Notes: generated by a model from the sequence alone, not told the origin. A DNA stretch of 64,000 bases from Rhizobium chutanense (GCF_002531935.1 NZ_NWSV01000001.1:186001-250000); one strand, 5' to 3'; positions 45,860 to 58,151 are shown, counted from the stretch's first letter. Numbers and translations: made by a program.

Positions 45860-46657
45860 ATGTTGTTTCGCCGCACCGTTCTTGCTGGCTTTGCCGCCCT
45901 TGCTCTTCTGCCGCTTGCCGCATCGGCCGCCGAACTGCCGGATCTCGGCGGCAAGAGCGTCGTCGTCGTCACCGAGAATGCCTATCCGCCGCTGCAGTTC
46001 ATCGATCCGAAATCGGGCAAGGCGATCGGCTGGGAATATGACGCGATGAACGAGATCGCCAAGCGCCTGAACGTCAAGATCGAATATCAGAACACCAGCT
46101 GGGATGCGATGATCCAGGCAGTGTCCGACGGCCAGTACAACATCGGCATGACCGGCATCACCATCAAGGAAGACCGCAAGCAGAAGGTGGATTTCTCCGA
46201 TCCCTATATGCGCTCGCAGCAGTTCATGCTGGTGCGTGGCGACGAGAAACGCTTCACCGACGCCAAGTCCTTCGCCGAAATCAAGGATGGCCTGGTCGGC
46301 GCCCAGCCCGGCACGACGCCTTTCTATACGGCTGTCTATGAGGTGCTCGACGGCAACGAACAGAACCCGCGCATCAAGCTCTTCGAAACTTTCGGCGCCA
46401 CCGTCCAGGCGCTGAAGGCCGGCGACGTCGACGTCGTGCTGACCGACGGCACTGCCGGCAAGGGTTATGTCGACGCCTCCAATGGCGCCCTGAAGCTGAT
46501 CGGTGGGCCGCTCGGCACCGAGGATTTCGGCTTCATCTTCCCGAAAGGCTCCGATCTCGTCGCCCCGGTCAACGCCGCCATTTCAGCACTCAAGGCCGAC
46601 GGTACGCTGGATGCGCTGAACAAGAAGTGGTTCCTCGACTACAAGATGGGCGAATGA
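45860..46657 (+). CDS. polar amino-acid ABC transporter substrate-binding protein
   Basis: Periplasmic binding protein (265 residues) of solute family 3. The signal peptide MLFRRTVLAGFAALALLPLA (cleavage near ASAAE) precedes VVTENAYPPLQFIDPKSGKAIGWEYDAMNEIAKRL. The family signature GMTGITIKEDRKQKVDFSDPY is intact. The ligand is a polar amino acid but not further defined. It lies 16 bases before a permease gene; no ATPase gene follows. Confidence 0.93.
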   Translation: MLFRRTVLAGFAALALLPLAASAAELPDLGGKSVVVVTENAYPPLQFIDPKSGKAIGWEYDAMNEIAKRLNVKIEYQNTSWDAMIQAVSDGQYNIGMTGITIKEDRKQKVDFSDPYMRSQQFMLVRGDEKRFTDAKSFAEIKDGLVGAQPGTTPFYTAVYEVLDGNEQNPRIKLFETFGATVQALKAGDVDVVLTDGTAGKGYVDASNGALKLIGGPLGTEDFGFIFPKGSDLVAPVNAAISALKADGTLDALNKKWFLDYKMGE

Positions 46658-46673
46658 CGCCGGGCAACCGCTG

Positions 46674-47486
46674 ATGGCCGTACGACCGTCTTCCGACAGG
46701 CACGTCAAGGACGACTATCCCTGGTGGTTGGTCGCGCTCGTCGCGATCGGCATCGTCCTTGCCACCGTCATCGTCACCAACGATATCTACGCCCAGGTTT
46801 TCCGCACCGTGGTCAACGGCGTCGGCATCACCGTCTTTGTCACCCTGGTCGCCTTCGTGCTCGCCACGGTGCTCGGCCTCGGCATCTGCCTGCTCGGCAT
46901 GGCCGACAGCCAGGTCGCGCGGCAGATCGCACGATTCTACATTGAGACCATCCGCGGCATCCCGATCCTCGTGCTCTTGTTCTACGTCGCCTTCGTCGGC
47001 GCGCCGGCTCTGGTCGCCGCCTATAATTTTCTGATTTCGCCGCTGGTGACGTCAGGTATGGCCGAGCCCATCCTGGTGCGCGATCTCTCGCTGATGTGGC
47101 GGGCGATCATCGCGCTGACGATCGGCTATTCCTCCTTCATCGCCGAAATCTTCCGGGCCGGTTTCCAGTCGGTCGATCTGGGCCAGATCGAAGCGGCCAA
47201 GGCACTCGGCCTTTCCCGCTACCGGCGCTTCCGCTCCGTCGTCTTCCCGCAGGCGGTCCGGGTGATCTTCCCGCCGCTCTCCAACGATTTCGTGTCGATG
47301 GTCAAGGACAGCTCGCTCGTCTCCGTGCTCGGCGTCGCCGACATCACCCAGATGGGCAAGGTCTATGCCGCCGGCTCCTTCCGCTTCTTCGAAACCTATT
47401 CGATCGTCACCTATATCTACCTGATCCTGACGATCGGCCTGTCGCTGGCGCTGCGACGGACGGAGAAGTGGCTGAAGTCGCGGTGA
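46674..47486 (+). CDS. amino-acid ABC transporter permease (HisM type)
   Basis: A 270-residue permease with five to six helices. VNGVGITVFVTLVAFVLATVLG starts the PAAT permease domain, ETIRGIPILVLLFYVAF is the second conserved block, and the EAA loop reads EAAKALGLSRYRRFRSVVFPQA. It works with the preceding binding protein. The cognate ATPase is absent here; leuC follows, so a shared ATPase from another locus is probable. Confidence 0.93.
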   Translation: MAVRPSSDRHVKDDYPWWLVALVAIGIVLATVIVTNDIYAQVFRTVVNGVGITVFVTLVAFVLATVLGLGICLLGMADSQVARQIARFYIETIRGIPILVLLFYVAFVGAPALVAAYNFLISPLVTSGMAEPILVRDLSLMWRAIIALTIGYSSFIAEIFRAGFQSVDLGQIEAAKALGLSRYRRFRSVVFPQAVRVIFPPLSNDFVSMVKDSSLVSVLGVADITQMGKVYAAGSFRFFETYSIVTYIYLILTIGLSLALRRTEKWLKSR

Positions 47487-47754
47487 ATGACCACCAGCCG
47501 CGCCATCGCAGCCGGCCTCTGATGATTCAAATTGAAGCCGCCGCGAAAAATCGTTATATGCAGGCGATGGAATCCAAGTTCAGATGCACTGGCGCGCATA
47601 TTTTCGTGCTGCAGGACCATTATCGCCTGCCGGCGCGGTTTTTTGCCTGCGTGTCCGGTGCGCTCAACAGCCGACTTCGTTGATCGAATGACGGCCGCGG
47701 AGCCTGATCCGCATTCTCGATTTTCCAAAGCTTCCAAAAAACGGACTTAACGCC

Positions 47755-49164
<1,410 letters not shown>

Positions 49165-49192
49165 TCTGTCATCCGACAGAAGAGAGTGAAAG

Positions 49193-49229
49193 CCGCCCGA
49201 TGCGTTGAGCGCATCGGGCGGTTTCGTAT
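49193..49229 (+). terminator. Rho-independent terminator of leuC
   Basis: CCGCCCGATGCG (49193-49204) pairs perfectly with CGCATCGGGCGG (49210-49221), then TTTCGTATTT. It lies 30 bases after the leuC stop. Confidence 0.9.
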
Positions 49230-49422
49230 TTCATGGCGCCGCTGCTTCGGTCCGACAGTTGTGAGAGAGCGGGTAAGCCCGTTTGTGCATGGCCTCGCCT
49301 TTCCAATTTCATCCTTTCGGGCAATCGACATCGAAAAACGCGTATGGCCTCATTGAGATAGGCGCGATACGCGACTGATACCGTTCAGGCTCCGGCGAAC
49401 ACCGCGCCATCGGGGAATGGCC

Positions 49423-49773
49423 ATGAGGCAGAAGAGGGTACGGAGTTTACTGCAAGCCAGCCTGATCGTGTTTGCATCGCAGGCATCGATCGACGCCGCC
49501 AGAGCCGCGCCGATCCATTCGGCGATAGAACCGGTCATGGCCTCTTCCGATCTGCTGCACCAGATCGCCCAAAGCAAGATACCCCATCTCAACGGATATC
49601 GGGGCTATAGCAGCCCCCGGTCCGGCTATATCAAGAGCTCGAACGGCTATTGGTATCCGGCGCGCGCCTTCAACGATTATTATACCGGCTCGGTCGGACG
49701 GTCACGGCGCCTGAACGATAGCTGCGACTACGGCTTTGCGCCGACCAACGGATCCTCGAACTGCAATTATTGA
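49423..49773 (+). CDS. small secreted protein of unknown function
   Basis: A 116-residue protein with a signal peptide (RQKRVRSLLQASLIVFASQA, cleavage probably near ARAAP). The mature part is Tyr/Ser/Gly/Asn-rich: GYRGYSSPRSGYIKSSNGYWYPARAFNDYYTG in parts. Two cysteines near the end (SCDYG, SNCNY) may form a disulfide. I do not recognise the family. The ATG at 49423 has GGGGA about six bases upstream. A large palindrome follows within 40 bases. Confidence 0.6.
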   Translation: MRQKRVRSLLQASLIVFASQASIDAARAAPIHSAIEPVMASSDLLHQIAQSKIPHLNGYRGYSSPRSGYIKSSNGYWYPARAFNDYYTGSVGRSRRLNDSCDYGFAPTNGSSNCNY

Positions 49774-49810
49774 CGGAAGGCTGTCCTTCAAACGGCCGCA
49801 GGTCGAATCA

Positions 49811-49860
49811 TCAGAGCATGTTGTCCGAACACCGCTCGCGGGTTCGGCATCATGCTCTGA
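49811..49860. repeat. rhizobial intergenic palindrome
   Basis: TCAGAGCATG / CATGCTCTGA form perfect ten-base outer arms (49811-49820, 49851-49860), with inner arms CCGAAC (49825-49830) / GTTCGG (49842-49847). It lies between the convergent secreted-protein and aldo/keto reductase genes and could end both transcripts. The AGAGCATG-type ends recur in rhizobial genomes from general knowledge; only one copy is seen here. Confidence 0.65.
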
Positions 49861-49874
49861 CGGGCGCAACGGGG

Positions 49875-50705
49875 TCAGAAGGTTGCCGTCATCGGGTCCG
49901 GTCCCATGCGGGCGCCGGCGCTGTCGAGCCTGGCGATCGCCGCCATGTCGTCGGCATCGAGCTTGAAGTCGAACACCTGGAAATTCTCCTCGATACGCGA
50001 TGGCGTCACCGATTTCGGAATGACGACGAGGCCGGTATCGATGTGCCAGCGGATGATGACCTGAGCCGGCGTCTTTTGATGTTTGCGGGCGATCTCGCCG
50101 ATCACGGCATTGGCGATGAACTGCCCCTGGCCGAGTGGGCTCCAGGATTCGGTGGCAATGTTCAGTTTCTTGTGGGCCTCCTGCGCCGCCTTCTGTTGGA
50201 AGTCGGGATGCAGCTCGATCTGGTTGATGACGGGAACGACGCCGGTCTCGCCGATGATGCGCTCCAGATGCTCGGGCGTGAAATTCGACACGCCGATCGA
50301 GCGGGCGCGGCCCTCTTCGCGGATGCGCACGAAGGCCTTCCAGGTTTCGGTGTAGAGGCCGCGATGCGGCGACGGCCAGTGAACGAGATAGAGATCGACA
50401 TAGTCGGAGCCGAGCTTCTTCAGGCTGCCGTCGAAGGCGCGCAGCGCATTGTCGTAGCCCTGATCGGTATTCCTGAGCTTGGTGGTGACGAAGATATCCC
50501 TACGGTCGACACCAGAGGAGCGGATGCCTTCGCCGACGCCCTCTTCGTTGTCATAACCGGATGCTGTGTCGATATGGCGATAGCCGGCGGCGATTGCGGT
50601 GCGCACCGTCGGGGCGGCGATCTCCTGCGGCGTCTGCCAGACACCGAGGCCGACCTGCGGAATGGAATGTCCGTCATGGAAAGTGATGATCGGTTGAGCT
50701 GTCAC
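49875..50705 (-). CDS. aldo/keto reductase
   Basis: TIM-barrel oxidoreductase of 276 residues. The family signature GYRHIDTASGYDNEEGVGEGI carries the catalytic Asp and Tyr, TTKLRN has the Lys, and VHWPSP has the His. IPKSVTPSRIEENFQVFDFKL binds NADPH. It resembles 2,5-diketo-gluconate reductases/prostaglandin-F synthase-like AKRs; the substrate is unknown. The start is GTG at complement 50705 with GGAG eight bases upstream. Confidence 0.9.
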   Translation of the reverse strand: MTAQPIITFHDGHSIPQVGLGVWQTPQEIAAPTVRTAIAAGYRHIDTASGYDNEEGVGEGIRSSGVDRRDIFVTTKLRNTDQGYDNALRAFDGSLKKLGSDYVDLYLVHWPSPHRGLYTETWKAFVRIREEGRARSIGVSNFTPEHLERIIGETGVVPVINQIELHPDFQQKAAQEAHKKLNIATESWSPLGQGQFIANAVIGEIARKHQKTPAQVIIRWHIDTGLVVIPKSVTPSRIEENFQVFDFKLDADDMAAIARLDSAGARMGPDPMTATF

Positions 50706-50836
50706 AATATATCTCCGGGAGTTTGAAGAATTGGACACGGCTTGGATTGCGCCCCGCTTGCGGGGCGTCCCGAAACGCATTTCAGCCGCAGCGTTCGGTC
50801 ACCGGAAACATATAGGCAGCCGCCTCGACAAAACAA

Positions 50837-51385
50837 TCAGAGCACGCGGACAATCGTTCCCTTTCGAAGATGGGGAAGAAGGCGGCGCATGTCGCTGAGG
50901 CTGATCGCCACACAGCCGGCCGTCGGTTCGTAGCCCGGCCGGATCAGATGGAAGAAGATCGCCGAGCCGCGATAACGCGCCCGCGAGGAGAGGTTCCAGT
51001 CCATCACCAGGCAGATATCGTAGAGCCCGTCGCTGCGTCGCATCTCCTCATGGCTTGCCCCGAACGGCGCCCTGACGAGGCGGTTGTAGCTGGCATCGTC
51101 AGGCTGATCGCACCAGAGCATGTCGGCGCGGATGCGACGGATAGGAAGAGACGTGACGAGTCGGCCGTTTCGCTCGCCGCGCCGGAAACCGGCGAGCAGC
51201 CTCATCGAAGCGATCGGCGTGGCGCCGTCGCCCTCGCGTTTGATCACCGTGCGGCCGGACCGGCCGATCGCCGCAGGCACGGTGATCGCGCCGAGCCGGA
51301 CGATCGCCCGGCTCTTCTTCCCCGGCGCCGGCCGAACCACGATCGTCGACGGCTTCATCCCCGGCTCACGCCTTGTTTTTTCCAT
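50837..51385 (-). CDS. L,D-transpeptidase (YkuD) fold protein
   Basis: Protein of about 180 residues. The catalytic region FFHLIRPGYEPTAGCVAISLSDMRRLL matches the YkuD HXn-S-x-G-C-x pattern (with AGC in place of the more usual SGC), preceded by GDGATPIASMRLL. It may cross-link or anchor peptidoglycan, or be a YkuD-fold protein without a secretion signal: no signal peptide is seen for any start. The start is ambiguous (51385 MEKTRREPG, 51430 or 51358). Confidence 0.75.
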   Translation of the reverse strand: MEKTRREPGMKPSTIVVRPAPGKKSRAIVRLGAITVPAAIGRSGRTVIKREGDGATPIASMRLLAGFRRGERNGRLVTSLPIRRIRADMLWCDQPDDASYNRLVRAPFGASHEEMRRSDGLYDICLVMDWNLSSRARYRGSAIFFHLIRPGYEPTAGCVAISLSDMRRLLPHLRKGTIVRVL

Positions 51386-51524
51386 TTTTCTCGCATGTCT
51401 TGGATTGTCTGGGACTCCAATTGAAATCATATGAAAACCTGCGCGGCAACAGTCCGCCGCCCGATCCTTGCCAAACCAGGAATTTGGCGTAGGACTAGGG
51501 AACTTAACATGAGGACGCAACGGC

Positions 51525-52208
51525 ATGACCGCACGCACCATTCTTCTGGTGGATGACGACGACGACCTTCGTCAGACGCTGACGGAGCAATTGTCGCTGT
51601 ATGAGGAATTTTCGGTTCTGCAGGAAGCCAATGCCGGCAAGGGCGTTGCGACCGCCCGCTCGACACCGGTCGACCTGCTGATCATGGATGTCGGCCTGCC
51701 CGACATGGATGGCCGCGAAGCGGTGAAGCTGCTGCGCAAGGGCGGCTTCAAGGCACCGATCATCATGCTGACCGGTCACGATACTGATTCGGATACGATC
51801 CTCGGCCTCGAAGCCGGCGCCAACGACTATGTCACCAAGCCTTTCCGCTTCGCCGTGCTGCTCGCGCGCATTCGCGTGCAGCTGCGCCAGCACGAACAGA
51901 GCGAGGATGCGACCTTCACCGTCGGCCCCTATCTGTTCAAGCCGAGCCAGAAACTGCTCACCACCGACAACGGCCAGAAGATCCGGCTGACGGAAAAGGA
52001 GGCGGCGATCATCCGCTATCTCTACCGTGCCGAACAGAAAGTGGTCACCCGTGACGTGCTGCTCGAAGAGGTCTGGGGCTATAACTCAGGCGTGACGACG
52101 CATACGCTGGAAACCCACGTCTACCGGCTGCGCCAGAAGATCGAGCGCGATCCCTCCAATGCCGAAATCCTGGTGACGGAAAACGGCGGCTACAAGATCA
52201 TACCCTAG
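51525..52208 (+). CDS. OmpR-family response regulator, CenR-like
   Basis: A 227-residue regulator. The receiver domain (about 1-120) has the acidic cluster VDDDDDLR, phosphoacceptor Asp in LIMDVGLPDMDG (about residue 54) and Lys in YVTKPF. The winged helix (about 130-225) has RLTEKEAAIIRYLY and THTLETHVYRLRQKIERD. The sequence resembles alphaproteobacterial CenR, an envelope regulator, from memory. No histidine kinase is adjacent, as is usual for cenR. A palindromic element follows. Confidence 0.88.
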   Translation: MTARTILLVDDDDDLRQTLTEQLSLYEEFSVLQEANAGKGVATARSTPVDLLIMDVGLPDMDGREAVKLLRKGGFKAPIIMLTGHDTDSDTILGLEAGANDYVTKPFRFAVLLARIRVQLRQHEQSEDATFTVGPYLFKPSQKLLTTDNGQKIRLTEKEAAIIRYLYRAEQKVVTRDVLLEEVWGYNSGVTTHTLETHVYRLRQKIERDPSNAEILVTENGGYKIIP

Positions 52209-52304
52209 AGCCTCTCCGTTTTCTCCGAAACGGAAAGGCTCTGTCTCTTTGTTTTCACGCAATTTCCGGTGCAGGACGCGACGCGCTTTCCGGAATTGCT
52301 CTAA
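52207..52304. repeat. rhizobial composite palindrome after the response regulator
   Basis: First hairpin: AGAGCCT and CCGTTT (52207-52213, 52216-52221) with AAACGG and AGGCTCT (52228-52233, 52236-52242). A T-rich linker (TCTCTTTGTTTTCACGC) follows, then TTCCGG (52264-52269) with CCGGAA (52290-52295). This layout is a familiar rhizobial intergenic repeat; it may also terminate the regulator transcript just before the next gene. Confidence 0.6.
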
Positions 52305-52318
52305 GGCGAAAAGCCCAC

Positions 52319-52774
52319 ATGGCGCTGACTGACGACATCCGCATGCTCGCGCAGCTTCCACTGTTCAAGGACATGAACGAGGATCAGCTGCGGTTGATCG
52401 CCTTCGGCGCCGACCGGCGCCTGATCGCGGCCGGCCAGATGCTGTTTCGCCAGGGTTCGCCTGCCGAGAGCGCCTATGTCATCCTCAGCGGCAGCCTGGA
52501 GCTGAGCGCAACGAGCAGCGACGGCATACAGAGGACGGAGGGGGTCGCCGGTCCCGGAACGCTGGTTTCCGAGCTGGCGCTGGTCACGCTGGTGGAGCGC
52601 AAGTTCACGGCCATCGCCCGCGAGGACACCAGCATCATCCGCATCACCCGCGCCCTCTTCCACCGGCTGATCGAAGAATATCCGGACGCCGCCCGGCTGA
52701 TCGAGAACCGCATCCGCGACAATCTCGCCGAACTTGCGGCCAAGGCCGCAAGCCAGTTCTACCGCTTCAGCTGA
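52319..52774 (+). CDS. stand-alone cyclic nucleotide-binding domain protein
   Basis: A 151-residue protein made of a single CRP-type cNMP-binding domain: LPLFKDMNEDQLRLIAFGADRRLIAAGQMLFRQGSPAESAYVILSGSLEL in parts, then a degenerate phosphate-binding cassette around GPGTLVSELALVTLVERKFTAIAREDTSIIRI. There is no DNA-binding helix-turn-helix, so it is not a CRP regulator. The usual RxS for cAMP is not evident, so ligand binding is uncertain. It follows the CenR-like gene by 110 bases. Confidence 0.85.
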   Translation: MALTDDIRMLAQLPLFKDMNEDQLRLIAFGADRRLIAAGQMLFRQGSPAESAYVILSGSLELSATSSDGIQRTEGVAGPGTLVSELALVTLVERKFTAIAREDTSIIRITRALFHRLIEEYPDAARLIENRIRDNLAELAAKAASQFYRFS

Positions 52775-52807
52775 ACCGTCTCGCCCGCAGCCATACGGCG
52801 CAAGCCG

Positions 52808-53593
52808 TCAGTCGCGCCCCAGGCTGTCGATTGCTGCGGCCAGCCTTACCAGGTCCGCGGCGTAGAATCCGGCGGCGTTGAGGCAGTTCGTCTCGAGCAG
52901 CTTCAATCCATCTTCGGTACGGCAGACATCGATGACATAGGCCGGCGAGTAGCCGGGATTGACATCCACCATCCGCTGCCCGAACTCCAGCACATCGGCA
53001 TCGATCTCGTGACGATGGATGACACGCGATCCATCTTTGTAGAGCGAGTAGGTGACGATCCGATCGTTGACGGCCCACAGACGCCATTCGCGCAGGATGC
53101 GGACAGGCTTGGTGAACATCAGCAGCGTGTCGTGGCGAAGCGATCCTGTCGGAATTTCATCCTCGTCAAGCGCGAGCACCCGCTCCGCCATGCGGATAAT
53201 CTCGCCTGTCGATTTGACGTTGCCGGGCTCCTCCTTGCTGTCGTCAACGGGACGCAGGAACCATTCCCTTCCATCGTCGGCCAGACGGGCCGGGACATCT
53301 CGGAGGACGATGAACAGCGCATCGGCTCCATTGAGGAGATAGGGATGCCACGCCCGTTCCTGAACGAAAGGACGCAGCTTGAACACGCCCGGCCGGTAAC
53401 CGTTCGCCTCGGCGTTCCTCCACAGCGAATACGAGCCGAACATGACCACCGAGCCCGGATCGGCGACGACCGGCTTCGGAATAAGCTCGCCGATGAACGG
53501 AACGACCTTGTGCCATGTGTACGAGATGCCGAGCCGGTCGAGTGCCTCGGCCAGCTTATGAGTGTCCTCGAACTCCTGGAGAAGCCACTGCAT
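52808..53593 (-). CDS. ATP-grasp domain protein (DUF4343-like)
   Basis: A 261-residue protein. The N-terminus MQWLLQEFEDTHKLAEALDRLG is followed by an ATP-grasp-like core: FKLRPFVQERAWHPYLLN, EWFLRPVDDSKEEPGNV, EWRLWAVNDRIVTYSLYKDG, and the metal-binding end AYVIDVCRTEDGLKLLETNCLNAAGFYAADL. It is probably a carboxylate-amine or peptide ligase of unknown substrate. The start ATG shares one base with the xthA stop (TGATG), indicating coupled translation. Confidence 0.75.
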   Translation of the reverse strand: MQWLLQEFEDTHKLAEALDRLGISYTWHKVVPFIGELIPKPVVADPGSVVMFGSYSLWRNAEANGYRPGVFKLRPFVQERAWHPYLLNGADALFIVLRDVPARLADDGREWFLRPVDDSKEEPGNVKSTGEIIRMAERVLALDEDEIPTGSLRHDTLLMFTKPVRILREWRLWAVNDRIVTYSLYKDGSRVIHRHEIDADVLEFGQRMVDVNPGYSPAYVIDVCRTEDGLKLLETNCLNAAGFYAADLVRLAAAIDSLGRD

Positions 53594-54396
53594 CAGAAAT
53601 CGAAATGTGCCGTCACCGGCACGTGGTCGGAGGGGCGGTCCCAGCCGCGCGCCTCCTTGAGGATTTCGATGCGCTTGAGGTGCGGCCCGAGATCCGGTGA
53701 CGACCAGATGTGGTCGAGACGGCGGCCGCGATCGGCAGCCTCCCAGTCCTTGGCACGGTAGCTCCACCAGGTATAGAGCTTTTCGCTGGCAGGCACGTGC
53801 TGGCGCATCAGATCGTGCCAGCCGCCGCGCTTCATCACCTCGAGCAGCCCATCGGTCTCGACGGGCGTATGGCTGACGATCTTCAGTAACTGCTTGTGCG
53901 ACCAGACATCATGCTCCAGCGGCGCGATGTTCAGGTCGCCGACGAGGATCGCCGAGGTATTGGCCTCACCATTGGCTTTCAGCTGCTTCATCTCCTCGAT
54001 GAAATCGAGCTTGTGGCCGAATTTCGGATTGATCGTGCGATCCGGCTCATCGCCGCCGGCCGGAACGTAGAAATTATGCAGCCGGATCCGACGATTGCCG
54101 CGCTCGACGATCGCCGAGATGTGGCGGGCATCGCCGACGCCGCAATAATCCTGACGGTGATCCTCCGTCAGCGGAATACGCGAGGCGATCGCGACACCGT
54201 GATAGCCTTTCTGGCCGTGGATGATGATGTGGTCATAGCCCATCGCCCGCAGCGGCGCTGCCGGAAACAGCTCGTTCGGCACCTTGGTTTCCTGCAGGCA
54301 GAGAATATCCGGCCTGTGCTTGAGAACGAGCTGCTCGACGATCGGCATGCGCAGCCGTACTGAATTGATATTCCAGGTGGTGATCGAAAAGCTCAT
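53593..54396 (-). CDS. xthA: exodeoxyribonuclease III
   Basis: A 267-residue AP endonuclease/3'-exonuclease of base-excision repair. WNINSVRLR, CLQETKVPNELFP (metal-binding Glu), KGYHGVAIASR, NFYVPAGGD, VGDLNIAP (Asn/Asp pair) and the C-terminal RRLDHIWSS...DHVPV (catalytic Asp-His) are intact. It is followed by a coupled ATP-grasp gene on the same strand. Confidence 0.95.
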   Translation of the reverse strand: MSFSITTWNINSVRLRMPIVEQLVLKHRPDILCLQETKVPNELFPAAPLRAMGYDHIIIHGQKGYHGVAIASRIPLTEDHRQDYCGVGDARHISAIVERGNRRIRLHNFYVPAGGDEPDRTINPKFGHKLDFIEEMKQLKANGEANTSAILVGDLNIAPLEHDVWSHKQLLKIVSHTPVETDGLLEVMKRGGWHDLMRQHVPASEKLYTWWSYRAKDWEAADRGRRLDHIWSSPDLGPHLKRIEILKEARGWDRPSDHVPVTAHFDF

Positions 54397-54487
54397 GCCC
54401 CATGCCCTCTCACGCTTTCATGAAAGGGCTTTAGAACAAAGGCGGACCGGAGGGAACTGCCCGCAATGGCGATCAACCGAAAACGCC

Positions 54488-55156
54488 TCAATCACGAGAC
54501 TGCGGTGTGCCCGGAATGGTCTCATAGGGCACGCGGAACACGCGATCGTCGAATTGCACGCCTGTCTTGACGTTAAAGATCATCACCGACGTGTCCTTGC
54601 CCTGATTGTCGGTGATCGTCCACTGACGCAGGTCGTAGGTCTTCGGGTCGAACATCATGGTGATGGTCGAGTTGCCGAACACCGTATTGTTGCCGAGCGC
54701 GATCGTCGTCAGGTCCGACTCCTCCTTCACGCCCTTCACCATGCCGGCCGACAGGTCGATATGCTGCGCCAAGAGCAGGCTGAGCGGCGTCTTGGAGAGC
54801 GGATAGAGATCCCAGGTCTTCAGCTTGGTATTGCCGATGGCAACATTCTTGCCGTCGGCGATCACCCGCATCGGCGACGGGTCGTCATAGTTGAATCGCA
54901 GCTTGCCGGGGCGCTGGATGAAGAACTTGCCGCCGGTCTGCTCGCCGCGCGGGCCGAACTGCACGAATTCGCCCTGCATCGTCGTGACGCCGGAGAAATG
55001 ATCGGCAATCGCCTGCGCGGTGCCGGAGGCGGGGGCTGCCGCCTGTGCGTGGGCACCGAGAGGAATGGCGCTCGCCGTCGCAGCGATGGCAAAGGCACCG
55101 AGGAGATCGCGCCGCGTTACCGTCAGGCCGGAGAGGAAGGCGTCGGAATTACTCAT
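54488..55156 (-). CDS. lolA: outer-membrane lipoprotein carrier protein LolA, Tat-like signal
   Basis: A 222-residue periplasmic lipoprotein chaperone. The mature domain begins TAQAIADHFSGVTTMQGEFVQFGPRGE and includes GKLRFNYDDPSPMRVIADGKNV, the LolA beta-barrel core. The N-terminus carries a twin-arginine-like motif (TRRDLLGAFAIAATASAIP, cleavage near AHAQA) with a 14-residue leader before the arginines. TAAAGGAG-like AAAGGAG precedes the ATG. It lies downstream of ftsK on the same strand, 139 bases away. Confidence 0.92.
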   Translation of the reverse strand: MSNSDAFLSGLTVTRRDLLGAFAIAATASAIPLGAHAQAAAPASGTAQAIADHFSGVTTMQGEFVQFGPRGEQTGGKFFIQRPGKLRFNYDDPSPMRVIADGKNVAIGNTKLKTWDLYPLSKTPLSLLLAQHIDLSAGMVKGVKEESDLTTIALGNNTVFGNSTITMMFDPKTYDLRQWTITDNQGKDTSVMIFNVKTGVQFDDRVFRVPYETIPGTPQSRD

Positions 55157-55295
55157 CTAAATCTCCTTTATGCGATCTGCATGCTGCCGAAAGGCGGCGT
55201 CTTCAAGGCGTTGCGATCGCCCCGCGAGAGGTAACGGCTTCGATACCGTCAGGTTTCCGCAAAAGCGGCCCTATGGGAAATATATGCCGATTATT

Positions 55296-57962
<2,667 letters not shown>

Positions 57963-58051
57963 GTGTCTAACCCGTCCAATGCCTGAGGGCAGGCGAATCA
58001 CCGAAGCTTCGCCATGCCAAAATGCGTCCGCTCTACCTAATCAGAGCCGGG

Positions 58052-58067
58052 TTAAAGCGATGTTAAC
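58052..58067. promoter_or_regulatory. CtrA-type binding site upstream of ftsK
   Basis: TTAA at 58052-58055, seven bases, TTAAC at 58063-58067: an exact CtrA consensus match 90 bases upstream of the ftsK start, in the promoter region. Direct control of ftsK by CtrA is plausible because CtrA governs division genes in Alphaproteobacteria. Confidence 0.6.
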
Positions 58068-58104
58068 CATGCATGCCGGGACATGCATTGCCGACAGGGA
58101 AATG

Positions 58105-58134
58105 AAAAAAGCCCGAACCTTGGAAGGTCCGGGC
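58105..58134 (-). terminator. Rho-independent terminator of amtB
   Basis: GCCCGAACCTT (58111-58121) pairs with AAGGTCCGGGC (58124-58134), one mismatch. On the minus strand it is followed by a run of six T. It lies about 110 bases after the amtB stop. Confidence 0.85.
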
Positions 58135-58151
58135 CAAATGCGGTCTATGGC

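Noticed and set aside
47522..47683. 53-codon frame before leuC as a leader peptide
   Set aside because: It has no leucine-codon run and no attenuator hairpin follows; the ribosome site is poor.
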